Positions 8,678 to 17,366 of a stretch of DNA of 60,953 bases are shown in pieces. This DNA comes from JAUZPB01 sp037140715 (GTDB taxonomy: Bacteria > Bacteroidota > Ignavibacteria > Ignavibacteriales > SURF-24): assembly GCA_037140715.1 (NCBI GenBank), contig JBAXDX010000002.1, positions 1 through 60,953 on the forward strand, written 5' to 3'. A program made the translations under genes and the position numbers. Below the pieces are notes generated by a model. That model saw only the letters and a list, made by a program, of their open reading frames with translations. It had not been told where the DNA came from and made no database searches. Every line of letters starts with the position of its first letter. Within the stretch, counting starts at the first letter, position 1.

Positions 8678-10216
8678 CTATTCAACGTCAATCCTGACGT
8701 GCACCCTTGGTTTAGGAGGTCTGTCGAAAATGACAGCCATTTCCTTATACTGACCGGCAATATCAGGCGGAACCATATCCCAGGTAAATCTCCATGTCCA
8801 GTTGCCACCCGGTTTACCCGGTAAGTTCATTCTGGCTTCAGCTCCGAGGTTTAGAATATCCTGCATCGGAATGACAACCATATTGGCGACTGTGGCATAA
8901 GCGGCACGGATGATTTGTAAAGTTATTCCCTCAACCGTTCCGAAGTAACCAAGGTATTTCTGAGCAAATGAATAAATGTCGCTCTTATTATCGAGCAGGG
9001 CATTCTCAAAAAACCCGCGCGTTGTATCGTTATCATGAGAACCGGTGTGGACGATGCAATTGCGCGTCAGGTTATGCGGCAGGAACTTATTCTCCATGCT
9101 GGTTCCGAAGGCAAACTGAAGAATCTTAATGCCCGGGAAATTAAACGCATCGCGCAGTTCTTCAACTGACTTAGTGATAATGCCAAGGTCTTCGGCAATT
9201 ATGGGGAGTTCTCCAAGATGCTTCTTTACAGTTTCAAAGAAGCTGACACCAGGGCCTTTCACCCAGCGACCTTTAACCGCCGTTTCAGCATCGCCGGGGA
9301 TTTCCCAAAAAGCATCAAAACCACGGAAGTGATCAATCCTTATGAAATCAGTCATACTTAACAGATGAGATATTCTGTTTCGCCACCATTTAAAATCATC
9401 CTTTGCCATCTCATCCCATCGGTAGAGCGGATTGCCCCATAGTTGTCCTGTCGTACTGAAGTAATCCGGCGGCACACCGGCAACAGTCAAAAGCTTTCCT
9501 TTTTCATTAACAGTAAAGAAAGCCTTATTTGCCCAGAGGTCGGCACTGTCATAAGCAATAAAAATAGGCAGGTCACCAATAATCTTAATATGTTTTGAAT
9601 TAGCGTACTTCTTAAGAGCTGTCCATTGCTTTAGGAACTGATACTGGATAAACTTATGAAAACTGATATCATCGCTGAGTTTCTCCGTCCATTCCTTAAC
9701 TGCGTCAGGTTTTCTGAAAGCGATATCTTCCGGCCATTGCGTCCAGAGCGCTCCGCCATGAAACGCCTTTGATGCTGCAAAGAGGGCATAGTCATCAAGC
9801 CACGACTGATTTTTCTCGCAGAATTTATAGAAGTCATTCTTTTCAGACTTAGGAATTTCCCTGAACTTTTGATAAGCCTGACCAAGAAGCGAATGCTTAT
9901 AGTTAATAAGTGGTCCGAAATCTATCCGCGAGGTATTAAAATCGGGGACGTTTTCTATATCTTTCTGTTCGAGCAATCGCTCATCGAGCAGGAGCTGAGG
10001 GCTGATTAGGAGCGGATTGCCCGCGAATGCTGATAAACACTGGTAAGGACTGTCGCCATAACCTGTCGGACCTAAAGGGAATACCTGCCAAAGTCTGTGT
10101 CCGGAAGCTTCAAGGAAATCGACAAATTTATAAGCCTCGTGTCCAAGGTCTCCGATGCCATATTTGCCAGGTAAAGAAGCCGGATGCAATAAAACGCCGG
10201 CTGAACGATCAATCAT
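8678..10216 (-). CDS. malQ: 4-alpha-glucanotransferase (amylomaltase)
   Basis: GH77 enzyme that transfers alpha-1,4-glucan segments, used in glycogen and maltodextrin turnover. The catalytic triad is visible at the expected positions in 512 residues: nucleophile D295 in RIDHFRGF, acid/base E342 in IAEDLG, and D395 in HTGSHDNDTTRG. The N-terminal SAGVLLHPASLPGKYGIGDLG is the usual family opening. It lacks the extra N-terminal starch-binding modules of plant DPE2-type enzymes. It is convergent with pta and has no glycogen genes nearby, so it is probably transcribed alone from the repeat-rich gap at 10217-10933. Confidence 0.96.
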   Translation of the reverse strand: MIDRSAGVLLHPASLPGKYGIGDLGHEAYKFVDFLEASGHRLWQVFPLGPTGYGDSPYQCLSAFAGNPLLISPQLLLDERLLEQKDIENVPDFNTSRIDFGPLINYKHSLLGQAYQKFREIPKSEKNDFYKFCEKNQSWLDDYALFAASKAFHGGALWTQWPEDIAFRKPDAVKEWTEKLSDDISFHKFIQYQFLKQWTALKKYANSKHIKIIGDLPIFIAYDSADLWANKAFFTVNEKGKLLTVAGVPPDYFSTTGQLWGNPLYRWDEMAKDDFKWWRNRISHLLSMTDFIRIDHFRGFDAFWEIPGDAETAVKGRWVKGPGVSFFETVKKHLGELPIIAEDLGIITKSVEELRDAFNFPGIKILQFAFGTSMENKFLPHNLTRNCIVHTGSHDNDTTRGFFENALLDNKSDIYSFAQKYLGYFGTVEGITLQIIRAAYATVANMVVIPMQDILNLGAEARMNLPGKPGGNWTWRFTWDMVPPDIAGQYKEMAVIFDRPPKPRVHVRIDVE

Positions 10217-10290
10217 ATATGTTGCCTTTGATTTGGGGTATTAAATTTTATGGGTGTCAAATTACGAAAAATAATTATCTTAGCTATGAT

Positions 10291-10340
10291 CTGTGTGATT
10301 TTATATGATAACACAATCAGCATGCAATGAATCATAATCC
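10291..10340 (+). repeat. Dispersed repeat family B, partial copy
   Basis: Contains ttatatgataacacaatcag followed by a catgcaatgaatcat word, closely matching 27243-27290. Its right end merges directly into the family A repeat at 10332-10388, giving a composite junction. Confidence 0.7.
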
Positions 10341-10388
10341 ATTGCACGCCGTCATTTCTCATTGCAGAGAATTATAATCCATTGCACG
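10332..10388 (-). repeat. 57-bp repeat, identical copy of 60551-60607
   Basis: The reverse complement of this 57-bp segment matches 60551-60607 base for base by eye. It is built from the 20-bp words of the tandem array at 60348-60629 (gtgcaatggattataattct and ctgcaatgagaaatgacgg). It lies in a gene-free gap. Confidence 0.85.
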
Positions 10389-10460
10389 TTATCATTTCCT
10401 ATTACTTAACTTATTGTTACGCAAATTCATCAGAACTATAATTTGTGTGATCCCTGTGAT

Positions 10461-10574
10461 TTATATGATAATGCAAATCAATATGAAATAAATCATACCA
10501 GCCTGATCAGCATAAAATGAATCATGGTTAATCATTTAATCATAAGAATCATAGTTCTGACATTTTTGTGTAAT
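10461..10574 (+). repeat. Dispersed repeat family B, long copy
   Basis: Carries ttatatgataatgcaaatca, a second partial unit, then a block containing cataagaatcatagttctga and ending catttttgtgtaa. The same ordered words occur at 27243-27328, with pieces at 22138-22196 and 60733-60778. It is intergenic with no coding potential. Confidence 0.75.
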
Positions 10575-10719
10575 TGAGACAGGTTAATAAGGGGACGCAA
10601 TTCATCTGATTATGCAGTCCTTAAAGATGCAAACTTTTTATTTTTTATTTATATAGATAAAATGTTTTTGATAATTGAAAAAATTAATTATTTTGGTCAA
10701 CAAATTTTAACGCCCTCCT

Positions 10720-10846
10720 TATTATATTAACGACCGTTATAAATTTAACTTTATATAAGCGCGCAAGCATAGTGTTGCATGGGATGAATTATTATATTAT
10801 GCTTCCTTCCTCCATGTATTCATGCGATATTTATTCTGGTGATAAG
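10720..10846 (+). repeat. Element shared with the region upstream of recX
   Basis: Begins with tatattaacgaccgttat, whose core TAACG-AC-CGTTA is an imperfect palindrome, then aatttaacttt. The same 18-base word, followed by a similar AATTYAACYTT and later by matching ATTATAT and GATATTT segments, occurs at 53370-53460. It lies about 195 bp upstream of nrdJ. Confidence 0.6.
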
Positions 10847-10933
10847 TGTAGAGGGTTCTTTACTAATCGAAAATTTATATCCTGCTGTTAAAAGGGATAT
10901 CTTTAATATAAACACAAGTTTTGGAGCGATAAG

Positions 10934-13900
10934 ATGAATATCAACAGATTATTTACAAAAAATGGAGAAGATGCGTTTTCCTCCATTGAGTTTATCAAGC
11001 GTACAAGCGAAATAAAGAATCCTGATGGTTCTGTAGTATTCCGCATGGAAGATATCGTGGTTCCATCAGGCTGGTCGCAGGTGGCTTCGGATATTATTGC
11101 GCAGAAGTATTTCCGTAAAGCGGGCATTCCAAAGCTCCTTATTAAGAATAATGAAGAAAATGTGCCGGAATGGCTTCAGCCTTCTGTCGCCGATACTGAA
11201 AAACTTGAGCATCTGCCTGAAAATGAGAGATATACGGGCGAAACAGATTCACGGCAGGTATTCGAACGCCTTGCCGGCTGTTGGACCTACTGGGGATGGA
11301 AATCGAATTACTTCAACAGCGAGGCAGATGCCAAGGCTTTTTATGATGAAATAATTTATATGCTTGCCAGTCAGATGTCGGCTCCTAATTCGCCTCAGTG
11401 GTTTAATACCGGATTGCATTGGGCTTACGGAATTACAGGACCTTCCCAAGGTCATTTTTATGTGGATAACGTAACAGGCAGACTTACTGTGTCAGGCGAT
11501 GCTTATACGCATCCCCAGCCACATGCGTGTTTCATACAGTCCATAAAGGATGATCTTGTAAACGAAGGCGGTATTATGGACCTTTGGGTAAGAGAAGCGA
11601 GGTTGTTTAAGTATGGATCAGGTACCGGTTCAAATTTCTCAGGTATCCGCGGAGTTAACGAGCCTTTAAGTGGCGGCGGAAAATCTTCAGGTCTTATGTC
11701 ATTCCTAAGAATCGGAGACCGCTCGGCAGGTGCAATTAAATCAGGCGGAACAACGAGACGCGCTGCCAAAATGATTACACTCGATATGGATCATCCTGAT
11801 ATCGAAGAATATATTAACTGGAAGGTTACTGAAGAACAGAAGGTAGCCTCGATGGTTACCGGCTCCAGGCTGTGTAATTATCATCTGAATAGAATTATGC
11901 AGGCCTGCTTTGAAGAACATTCCGAAAATAACAGGTTCAATAAGAAATTAAATCTGAGGCTGAGAACTGCGGTTCTTGATGCGAGAAAATCGCTTGTCCC
12001 CGATAATTATATCGAACGCGTAATTCAGCTTGCACAACTCGGCTTTAAATCAATTGAATTTCCAATTTATGATACAGACTGGAATTCGGAGGCTTATGCA
12101 ACCGTATCAGGCCAGAATTCAAATAACTCTGTCAGAGTTACTAACCAGTTTATGGATGCTGTTATAACCGGTGACAACTGGAATCTCTACTGGAGAACTG
12201 AAAAAGAAAGGGCATCAAAAGAAGGAACGCCGCCTAAACCTATAAAAACCCTGAAGGCGAGGGATTTGTGGGAAGATATTGCTTATGCTGCATGGTCCTC
12301 AGCTGACCCTGGTTTACAGTATCATACAACAATTAATGAATGGCATACGTGTCCTCAGGACGGCGAGATTAAAGCTTCCAATCCATGCTCGGAATATATG
12401 TTCCTCGATGATACGGCATGCAACCTCGCATCGCTTAATCTTGTGAAGTTCTATGATGCCGATACACATAAGTTTGATATTGAAGCTTACCGCCATGCTT
12501 CGCGCCTCTGGACAATTGTACTTGAGCTTAGCGTGCTAATGGCTCAGTTTCCAAGCGTTGAAATTGCGCAGAAGAGTTATGAATACAGAACCTTAGGACT
12601 GGGGTATGCGAACCTCGGCAGTCTGCTGATGCTTCAGGGCATTCCTTATGACAGCGAATCCGCATTTGCTATCTGCGGCGCTCTTACAGGTATTATGCAC
12701 ATGACAGCTTATTCAACATCGGCTGAAATGGCGAAAGAACTTGGCGCGTTTGCCGCCTGTGAACGCAATAAGGAAAACATGCTTCGTGTTATCCGCAATC
12801 ACCGCAGGGCAGCTTACAATGTTCCAAATGAAGAATATGAAGAGCTTACAATTCATCCGCTGGGAATTAATCCGGATAGCTGTCCGCCCGATCTGTTGCA
12901 AGCTGCCAGAGAAGATGCCGACAAGGCTCTGGCGCAGGGAACTCTTTACGGGTTTAGAAATGCCCAGGTAACGGTTATCGCTCCTACCGGAACAATTGGT
13001 CTTGTAATGGACTGTGATACAACGGGCATCGAGCCGGATTTTGCGCTTGTGAAGTTTAAGAAACTTGCCGGTGGCGGGTATTTCAAAATTATAAATCAGT
13101 CAACTCCTCCGGCTCTGAAAAGGCTCGGATATAATCAGGAACAGGTTAGCGAAATTATTCAGTATGCCAAAGGCTCCGGAAGTCTGAAAAATTGTCCATA
13201 CATCAATCATGAATCGCTGAAAGCCAAAGGCTTTAATGATGAAATGCTCGACAGGCTCGAAGATGTGCTTCCTTCAGTTTTTGAGATTAGTTTTGCTTTT
13301 AACAAGTTTGTCCTCGGCGAAGAATACTGCATTAAAAGTCTTGGCTTTACAATAGAGCAGTTAAATGCTTGGGACTTTGATATGCTCTCAATGCTCGGAT
13401 TTTCAAAGCAGGAAATTGCGAAAGCCAATGATTATGTTTGTGGCACAATGACTATAGAAGGTGCACCGTTCTTAAAGCATGAACATTATCCGGTATTTGA
13501 CTGCGCAAGTACATGCGGCAAAAAAGGGAATAGGTTCATTAAGTCGGAGGCTCATATCAAAATGATGGCCGCGGCTCAGCCATTTATTTCAGGTGCTATT
13601 TCAAAAACAATTAATCTTCCCAATCATGCTACGATTGAAGATGTTAAGAGTGCTTACATGGAAAGCTGGAAATCCGGACTCAAGGCAAACGCTCTTTATC
13701 GCGATAATTCGAAGCTCTCCCAGCCATTGAACACAGTCGCAATCGAAGAATATGAAAGCATTGTTGAAGACAGGGAAGAAAATGATATAGTCAAAGTGGC
13801 TGAAAGAATTATTCACCGTTATATCGCCAAAAGAAGAAGACTTCCGGACAGAAGAACCGGTTATACGCAAAAGGCTAAAATTAACGGGCAGTCGGTTTAT

Positions 13901-14509
13901 ATCAGAACCGGAGAATATGATAATGGACAGCTTGGCGAAATCTTTATTGATATGCACCGGGAAGGCGCAGCTTTTAGAAGTCTTCTTAACTGCTTCGCTA
14001 TTGCAATCTCGCTTGGACTTCAGCATGGGGTTCCTCTTGAGGAATTTATCGATGCTTTTGTATTTACAAGGTTCGAACCGAGCGGTTTAGTAACAGGCAA
14101 TCAAAAAATAAAAATGTCAACCTCGGTAATTGACTACATTTTCCGCGAACTTGCGGTATCATACCTTGGACGCACAGACCTTGCTCACGTTAGTTCTGAC
14201 GAAATGATGTCAAGCGATTCAACCCAGCCTACAAGCAAGGTTTCCGCCGATGAGTTTGAAAGCGAGGAGCTTATTAGTGAAAGGATGATTGAACTGGATA
14301 AATTTGATGTTACGCGGATAAAGATGGAATCGGAAACTAAGGCAAAAACAGCGGGCGTCAGGCCTGACGGTCTGAATACAAAAATAAAAGAAGCAAGAGA
14401 AAAAGGTTACACCGGTGATGTCTGCGTGGAATGCGGTAGCTTGACAATGGTTCGTAACGGTACCTGTTTGAAATGTATGACATGTGGCTCAACGTCCGGC
14501 TGTAGTTAG
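10934..14509 (+). CDS. nrdJ: Adenosylcobalamin-dependent (class II) ribonucleotide reductase
   Basis: Reduces ribonucleotides to deoxyribonucleotides using a B12-derived radical, so it works with or without oxygen. In 1191 residues I see the conserved first redox cysteine (C199 in HACFIQS), the GTGSNFSGIRG segment, and the active-site NPCSE (N483, C485, E487). The C-terminal tail is cysteine-rich (CVECG ... CLKCMTCG ... GCS, residues about 1164-1190) and probably acts as a zinc ribbon and reductant shuttle. The length fits the large NrdJ group with an extra insertion and zinc tail. No class I or III reductase genes are in the window. It is monocistronic or leads into yggS, 118 bp downstream. 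Confidence 0.96.
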   Translation: MNINRLFTKNGEDAFSSIEFIKRTSEIKNPDGSVVFRMEDIVVPSGWSQVASDIIAQKYFRKAGIPKLLIKNNEENVPEWLQPSVADTEKLEHLPENERYTGETDSRQVFERLAGCWTYWGWKSNYFNSEADAKAFYDEIIYMLASQMSAPNSPQWFNTGLHWAYGITGPSQGHFYVDNVTGRLTVSGDAYTHPQPHACFIQSIKDDLVNEGGIMDLWVREARLFKYGSGTGSNFSGIRGVNEPLSGGGKSSGLMSFLRIGDRSAGAIKSGGTTRRAAKMITLDMDHPDIEEYINWKVTEEQKVASMVTGSRLCNYHLNRIMQACFEEHSENNRFNKKLNLRLRTAVLDARKSLVPDNYIERVIQLAQLGFKSIEFPIYDTDWNSEAYATVSGQNSNNSVRVTNQFMDAVITGDNWNLYWRTEKERASKEGTPPKPIKTLKARDLWEDIAYAAWSSADPGLQYHTTINEWHTCPQDGEIKASNPCSEYMFLDDTACNLASLNLVKFYDADTHKFDIEAYRHASRLWTIVLELSVLMAQFPSVEIAQKSYEYRTLGLGYANLGSLLMLQGIPYDSESAFAICGALTGIMHMTAYSTSAEMAKELGAFAACERNKENMLRVIRNHRRAAYNVPNEEYEELTIHPLGINPDSCPPDLLQAAREDADKALAQGTLYGFRNAQVTVIAPTGTIGLVMDCDTTGIEPDFALVKFKKLAGGGYFKIINQSTPPALKRLGYNQEQVSEIIQYAKGSGSLKNCPYINHESLKAKGFNDEMLDRLEDVLPSVFEISFAFNKFVLGEEYCIKSLGFTIEQLNAWDFDMLSMLGFSKQEIAKANDYVCGTMTIEGAPFLKHEHYPVFDCASTCGKKGNRFIKSEAHIKMMAAAQPFISGAISKTINLPNHATIEDVKSAYMESWKSGLKANALYRDNSKLSQPLNTVAIEEYESIVEDREENDIVKVAERIIHRYIAKRRRLPDRRTGYTQKAKINGQSVYIRTGEYDNGQLGEIFIDMHREGAAFRSLLNCFAIAISLGLQHGVPLEEFIDAFVFTRFEPSGLVTGNQKIKMSTSVIDYIFRELAVSYLGRTDLAHVSSDEMMSSDSTQPTSKVSADEFESEELISERMIELDKFDVTRIKMESETKAKTAGVRPDGLNTKIKEAREKGYTGDVCVECGSLTMVRNGTCLKCMTCGSTSGCS

Positions 14510-14627
14510 TAGTATTTTATAGTAAGAATGAACAGAGCATGGAAGAATGGTTTTTGAATAATTATGTTTTTACGTTGATTTTCTAATATAAAAGCAATAA
14601 CTTCACAACCTTAATTGGGCGGTAATT

Positions 14628-15323
14628 TTGGAATCGATTAATATTATAAATGAAAAGATAAAGCTTTGTTGTCAGAAAGCGGGAAGAAATCCTTCTGAAG
14701 TAAAAATTATTGCTGTTTCAAAGAATACCGGGCTTGATTTAATTAATCAGGCTATAAGCGCCGGAATGAAAGATTTTGGCGAAAGTAAGGCGCGGGAACT
14801 ATCGGAAAAAACCGATGTTATTAATGCTGATATAAAATGGCACTTTCTAGGTCATTTACAGCGGAATAAAGTGAAAACTGTTGTGGAAATTGCTGAGTAT
14901 ATTCATTCGGTTGATTCAGTCAGGCTTGCTGAAGAAATAAACAGACAGGCTTTCGCTATAAATAAAATTCAGAAAATACTCTTAGAGATTAAAACATCCA
15001 GTGAAGTTGCAAAGTATGGTATTACCAGTGAAACTGAACTGATTGAAATAGCGGAATATTGTAAGTCCGCAGATAGTATCGAACTTGAAGGTCTTATGAC
15101 AATGGCACCATATACGGATGATATAAAAATAATCAGGAGAAGTTTTTCTGATTTACGTAATCTAAAAACTCTGTTAAACTTGCGGGGTTTTGACATTAAA
15201 GAACTATCTATGGGAATGACCGGAGATTATGAAACAGCTATCGAAGAAGGCTCAACGATGTTAAGATTAGGTTCGGCGATTTTTGGGAAAAGAGATTATT
15301 CAAGGAGCTGGAGGGAGCAATGA
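14628..15323 (+). CDS. yggS: YggS/PLPBP-family PLP-binding protein
   Basis: Pyridoxal-phosphate homeostasis protein with the alanine-racemase-like barrel but no known catalysis. Residues IIAVSKNTG (about 27-35) carry the PLP-binding lysine, and WHFLGHLQRNK and LSMGMTGDYETAIEEGSTMLRLGSAIFG-type landmarks follow (the latter near the C-terminus). Start is a TTG at 14628 with GGGCGG upstream; the usual family opening (NIxEKIxxxCxxAGR) begins immediately after it. The stop overlaps the divIVA start by four bases, so the two are translationally coupled. YggS-DivIVA adjacency is common in bacteria, where it lies in division and cell-wall clusters. Confidence 0.93.
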   Translation: MESINIINEKIKLCCQKAGRNPSEVKIIAVSKNTGLDLINQAISAGMKDFGESKARELSEKTDVINADIKWHFLGHLQRNKVKTVVEIAEYIHSVDSVRLAEEINRQAFAINKIQKILLEIKTSSEVAKYGITSETELIEIAEYCKSADSIELEGLMTMAPYTDDIKIIRRSFSDLRNLKTLLNLRGFDIKELSMGMTGDYETAIEEGSTMLRLGSAIFGKRDYSRSWREQ

Positions 15324-15874
15324 AGTTTTCACCTCTAAATATTAAGGCACAGCAGTTTACAAAATCCATCAGAGGTTACAATATCGATGAAATTCATGCT
15401 TTTCTTGAAAAGCTTGCAGATGAATTTGAAAGCAGTAATTCTGAAAATGACTCGCTGAAAAAAGAGCTGGATAAGGCGAAAGATAAGCTGAACGAATACA
15501 GGACAATCGAGAAAAAACTTCAGGATACATTGCAGAATGCGAATGAATCTTCCTCAAAGATGGTTGTATCTGCCAGGAAACAGACGAGTCTGATGATAAA
15601 GGAAGCGGAAATGAAAGCAACTCAGATAGTTGAAAATGCAAGGGAGGACGCCAACAGAATCAGAAATGCGGTGGTAACATTAAAGGAAGAGAGAAATGTA
15701 ATTATCGCGAGAATTAAAGCCATGATTAGTGCTCAGTCAGGTCTTCTTGAAATGAAACTTGAAAATATTGAGAAAAATAAGAACCAGACAAAGAAATACA
15801 CAGAATCGGAAAGACATACAGGGAAAGAGAAACTCGATATTAATATTGAAGAAATAATAGGGAAACTTATATGA
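15320..15874 (+). CDS. divIVA: DivIVA-domain coiled-coil protein
   Basis: A 184-residue protein opening with the DivIVA N-terminal domain (SPLNIKAQQF, then RGYNIDEIHAFLEKLADEF at about 18-36), followed by long coiled coils rich in Lys/Glu/Ala. DivIVA proteins bind negatively curved membrane and recruit division, wall-growth or chromosome-positioning factors. The conserved N-terminal Phe/Arg membrane-binding loop is plausible here in QFTKSIRGY. Overlaps at both ends (ATGA with yggS and with the phosphorylase gene) mark a coupled operon. DivIVA is less typical in the Bacteroidota group, though YggS-DivIVA pairs occur in Ignavibacteria-like genomes. Confidence 0.85.
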   Translation: MKFSPLNIKAQQFTKSIRGYNIDEIHAFLEKLADEFESSNSENDSLKKELDKAKDKLNEYRTIEKKLQDTLQNANESSSKMVVSARKQTSLMIKEAEMKATQIVENAREDANRIRNAVVTLKEERNVIIARIKAMISAQSGLLEMKLENIEKNKNQTKKYTESERHTGKEKLDINIEEIIGKLI

Positions 15875-16692
15875 CAGATACATTAGAAAAAATTGCCGAA
15901 ACTATTGAAGTAATCAGAACCAAAACAACCCACACTTATGAAGTTGGAATTATACTTGGCACCGGGCTTGGCGGGTTGGTTAAAGAAATTTCAATTGAAG
16001 CGGAAATTGATTACAGCGAACTGCCACATTTCCCGCTTTCAACTGTTGAATCTCATCAGGGAAAGCTTATTTTTGGAACTATTGGTGGCAAAAAAGTAGT
16101 AGCTATGCAGGGGCGCTTTCACTTTTATGAAGGCTATACAATGCAACAGATTACATATCCTGTCCGGGTAATGAAGTTCCTTGGTGTAAAGACTTTGCTT
16201 GTCTCTAACGCATGTGGTGGCATGAACCCAATATTCAGAAAAGGGGATATAATGATTATGTCTGATCATATAAATATGCTGGGTGATAATCCGTTAATAG
16301 GGAAAAATATTGATGAGCTTGGACCGAGATTCCCTGATATGAGCGAACCATACTGTCTAAAGCTGATTGAACTTGCCGAGCAGGTAGCTCTTGAAAATAA
16401 AATAAAAGTTCAGAAAGGTGTTTATGTCGCTGTCCCGGGTCCGAACCTCGAAACAAAAGCAGAGTACAGGTTTTTAAGAGCGATTGGTGCCGATGTTGTT
16501 GGAATGTCAACCGTACCTGAAAATATTGTGGCTAATCACATGGGTATGAAGGTACTCGGATTTAGCATTATAACAGATGAATGTTTTCCTGAATCGCTTA
16601 AGGCGGTGGATGTTTTAGAAATAATTGCTATTGCGATAAAAGCTGAACCTAAAATGACTTTAATAATGAAAGAAGTTATCAGGGAATTATGA
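15871..16692 (+). CDS. Purine nucleoside phosphorylase (trimeric class)
   Basis: Cleaves purine nucleosides with phosphate to base plus ribose 1-phosphate in purine salvage. The 273-residue length and motifs match the low-mass trimeric PNP/MTAP group: GTGLGG near the N-terminus, HQGKLIFG and GRFHFYEGY around 65-95, VSNACGGMNP around 110-120, and MSTVPENIVANHMGMKVLG around 210-230. The Asn in the DEC context near 240 (here TDEC) is where guanine/hypoxanthine-specific PNPs have Asn and MTAPs Asp, so purine preference is uncertain. The ATG overlaps the divIVA stop by four bases. No nucleoside transporter is adjacent. Confidence 0.92.
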   Translation: MTDTLEKIAETIEVIRTKTTHTYEVGIILGTGLGGLVKEISIEAEIDYSELPHFPLSTVESHQGKLIFGTIGGKKVVAMQGRFHFYEGYTMQQITYPVRVMKFLGVKTLLVSNACGGMNPIFRKGDIMIMSDHINMLGDNPLIGKNIDELGPRFPDMSEPYCLKLIELAEQVALENKIKVQKGVYVAVPGPNLETKAEYRFLRAIGADVVGMSTVPENIVANHMGMKVLGFSIITDECFPESLKAVDVLEIIAIAIKAEPKMTLIMKEVIREL

Positions 16693-17306
16693 ACGAGAAG
16701 GGGAATAAACTATATTTTCTGACACCTCTGCTTCTATCGATTTTGATGGGAATATCAAATTTCCTGAATACAGATTTGTTTAAGTTTGGCGAGTTAAATT
16801 TCGCAGTCTGGTTTATATTGTCAGTATTTTCTTTCGCTTGTGGCTGGCTGATTAACAAAACATTAAACTGGAAATTCGGCGGACGAATTGTTTTTGCCGT
16901 TACTGTGGCTACAACAATTGTAAGCGTTTCGCTCATTTCATTTTTTAGGGAATATTTTGGATCGAGTGAGTTGCTTGCAGAAAATCTGATACTTTACAGT
17001 CTGAGAAACGCAGTTCTTGGCTGTATGGGATTTTTTGGTATGACCGTTGCCGAACTGCTCTCGCTTCAGAACCAGCTTGCAAATCAGGATATGAAGCTTG
17101 ATGCTTACGCTAAAATGGTGCTCGATGCAAAGAAGGAAGCTGAGCTGGAGCTAAAGAACGCGAGAATTAAATCTGACTTTATAATTAGGGAAGCAGAATT
17201 TCAGGCGAAAAGAACTCTCGATAAAAAGGAGAGAATAGAAAAAGAATTAAAAGAGTTTATACAAATAGAAAAAGAATTAATTAAAAAATATGAAGACGAT
17301 GATTAA
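16689..17306 (+). CDS. Unrecognised membrane protein with C-terminal coiled coil
   Basis: I do not recognise this 205-residue protein. About four hydrophobic segments fall in residues 8-30, 38-58, 66-90 and 105-125, followed by a highly charged Lys/Glu helix (about 130-205), probably a cytoplasmic coiled coil. The coiled-coil part (AELELKNARIK, IIREAEFQAKR) recalls the Ala/Lys/Glu helices of DivIVA and of ATP-synthase b subunits, but no b-subunit signature is seen. Its start overlaps the phosphorylase stop (ATGA), so it belongs to the yggS-divIVA-pnp coupled set and ends 60 bp before ileS. A membrane anchor or partner for the DivIVA-like protein is my inference only. Confidence 0.75.
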   Translation: MNEKGNKLYFLTPLLLSILMGISNFLNTDLFKFGELNFAVWFILSVFSFACGWLINKTLNWKFGGRIVFAVTVATTIVSVSLISFFREYFGSSELLAENLILYSLRNAVLGCMGFFGMTVAELLSLQNQLANQDMKLDAYAKMVLDAKKEAELELKNARIKSDFIIREAEFQAKRTLDKKERIEKELKEFIQIEKELIKKYEDDD

Positions 17307-17366
17307 ACTCATTGTTTTTACCAGTTATTAAATAAATTGAATTAAGGTCGGTAAGTAAAATTAGTT

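Larger units (their letters stand above)
10217..10933. other. 717-bp intergenic gap, repeats and nrdJ leader
   Basis: No gene is visible on either strand. The left part (10291-10574) is made of two dispersed repeat families described separately. The right part holds an element shared with 53370-53460, then an AT-rich leader to the nrdJ start. I looked for a cobalamin riboswitch in front of this B12-dependent enzyme and could not recognise its conserved B12-box or multi-stem layout. Divergent promoters for malQ and nrdJ must lie here, but I cannot place them. Confidence 0.6.

Noticed and set aside
10027..10308. 93-codon plus-strand frame across the malQ start
   Set aside because: Mostly antisense to malQ, whose catalytic residues are intact, so it is a shadow frame.
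10600..10933. Cobalamin riboswitch before nrdJ
   Set aside because: No B12 box or multi-stem pattern could be recognised; the gap is mostly dispersed repeat and AT-rich leader.
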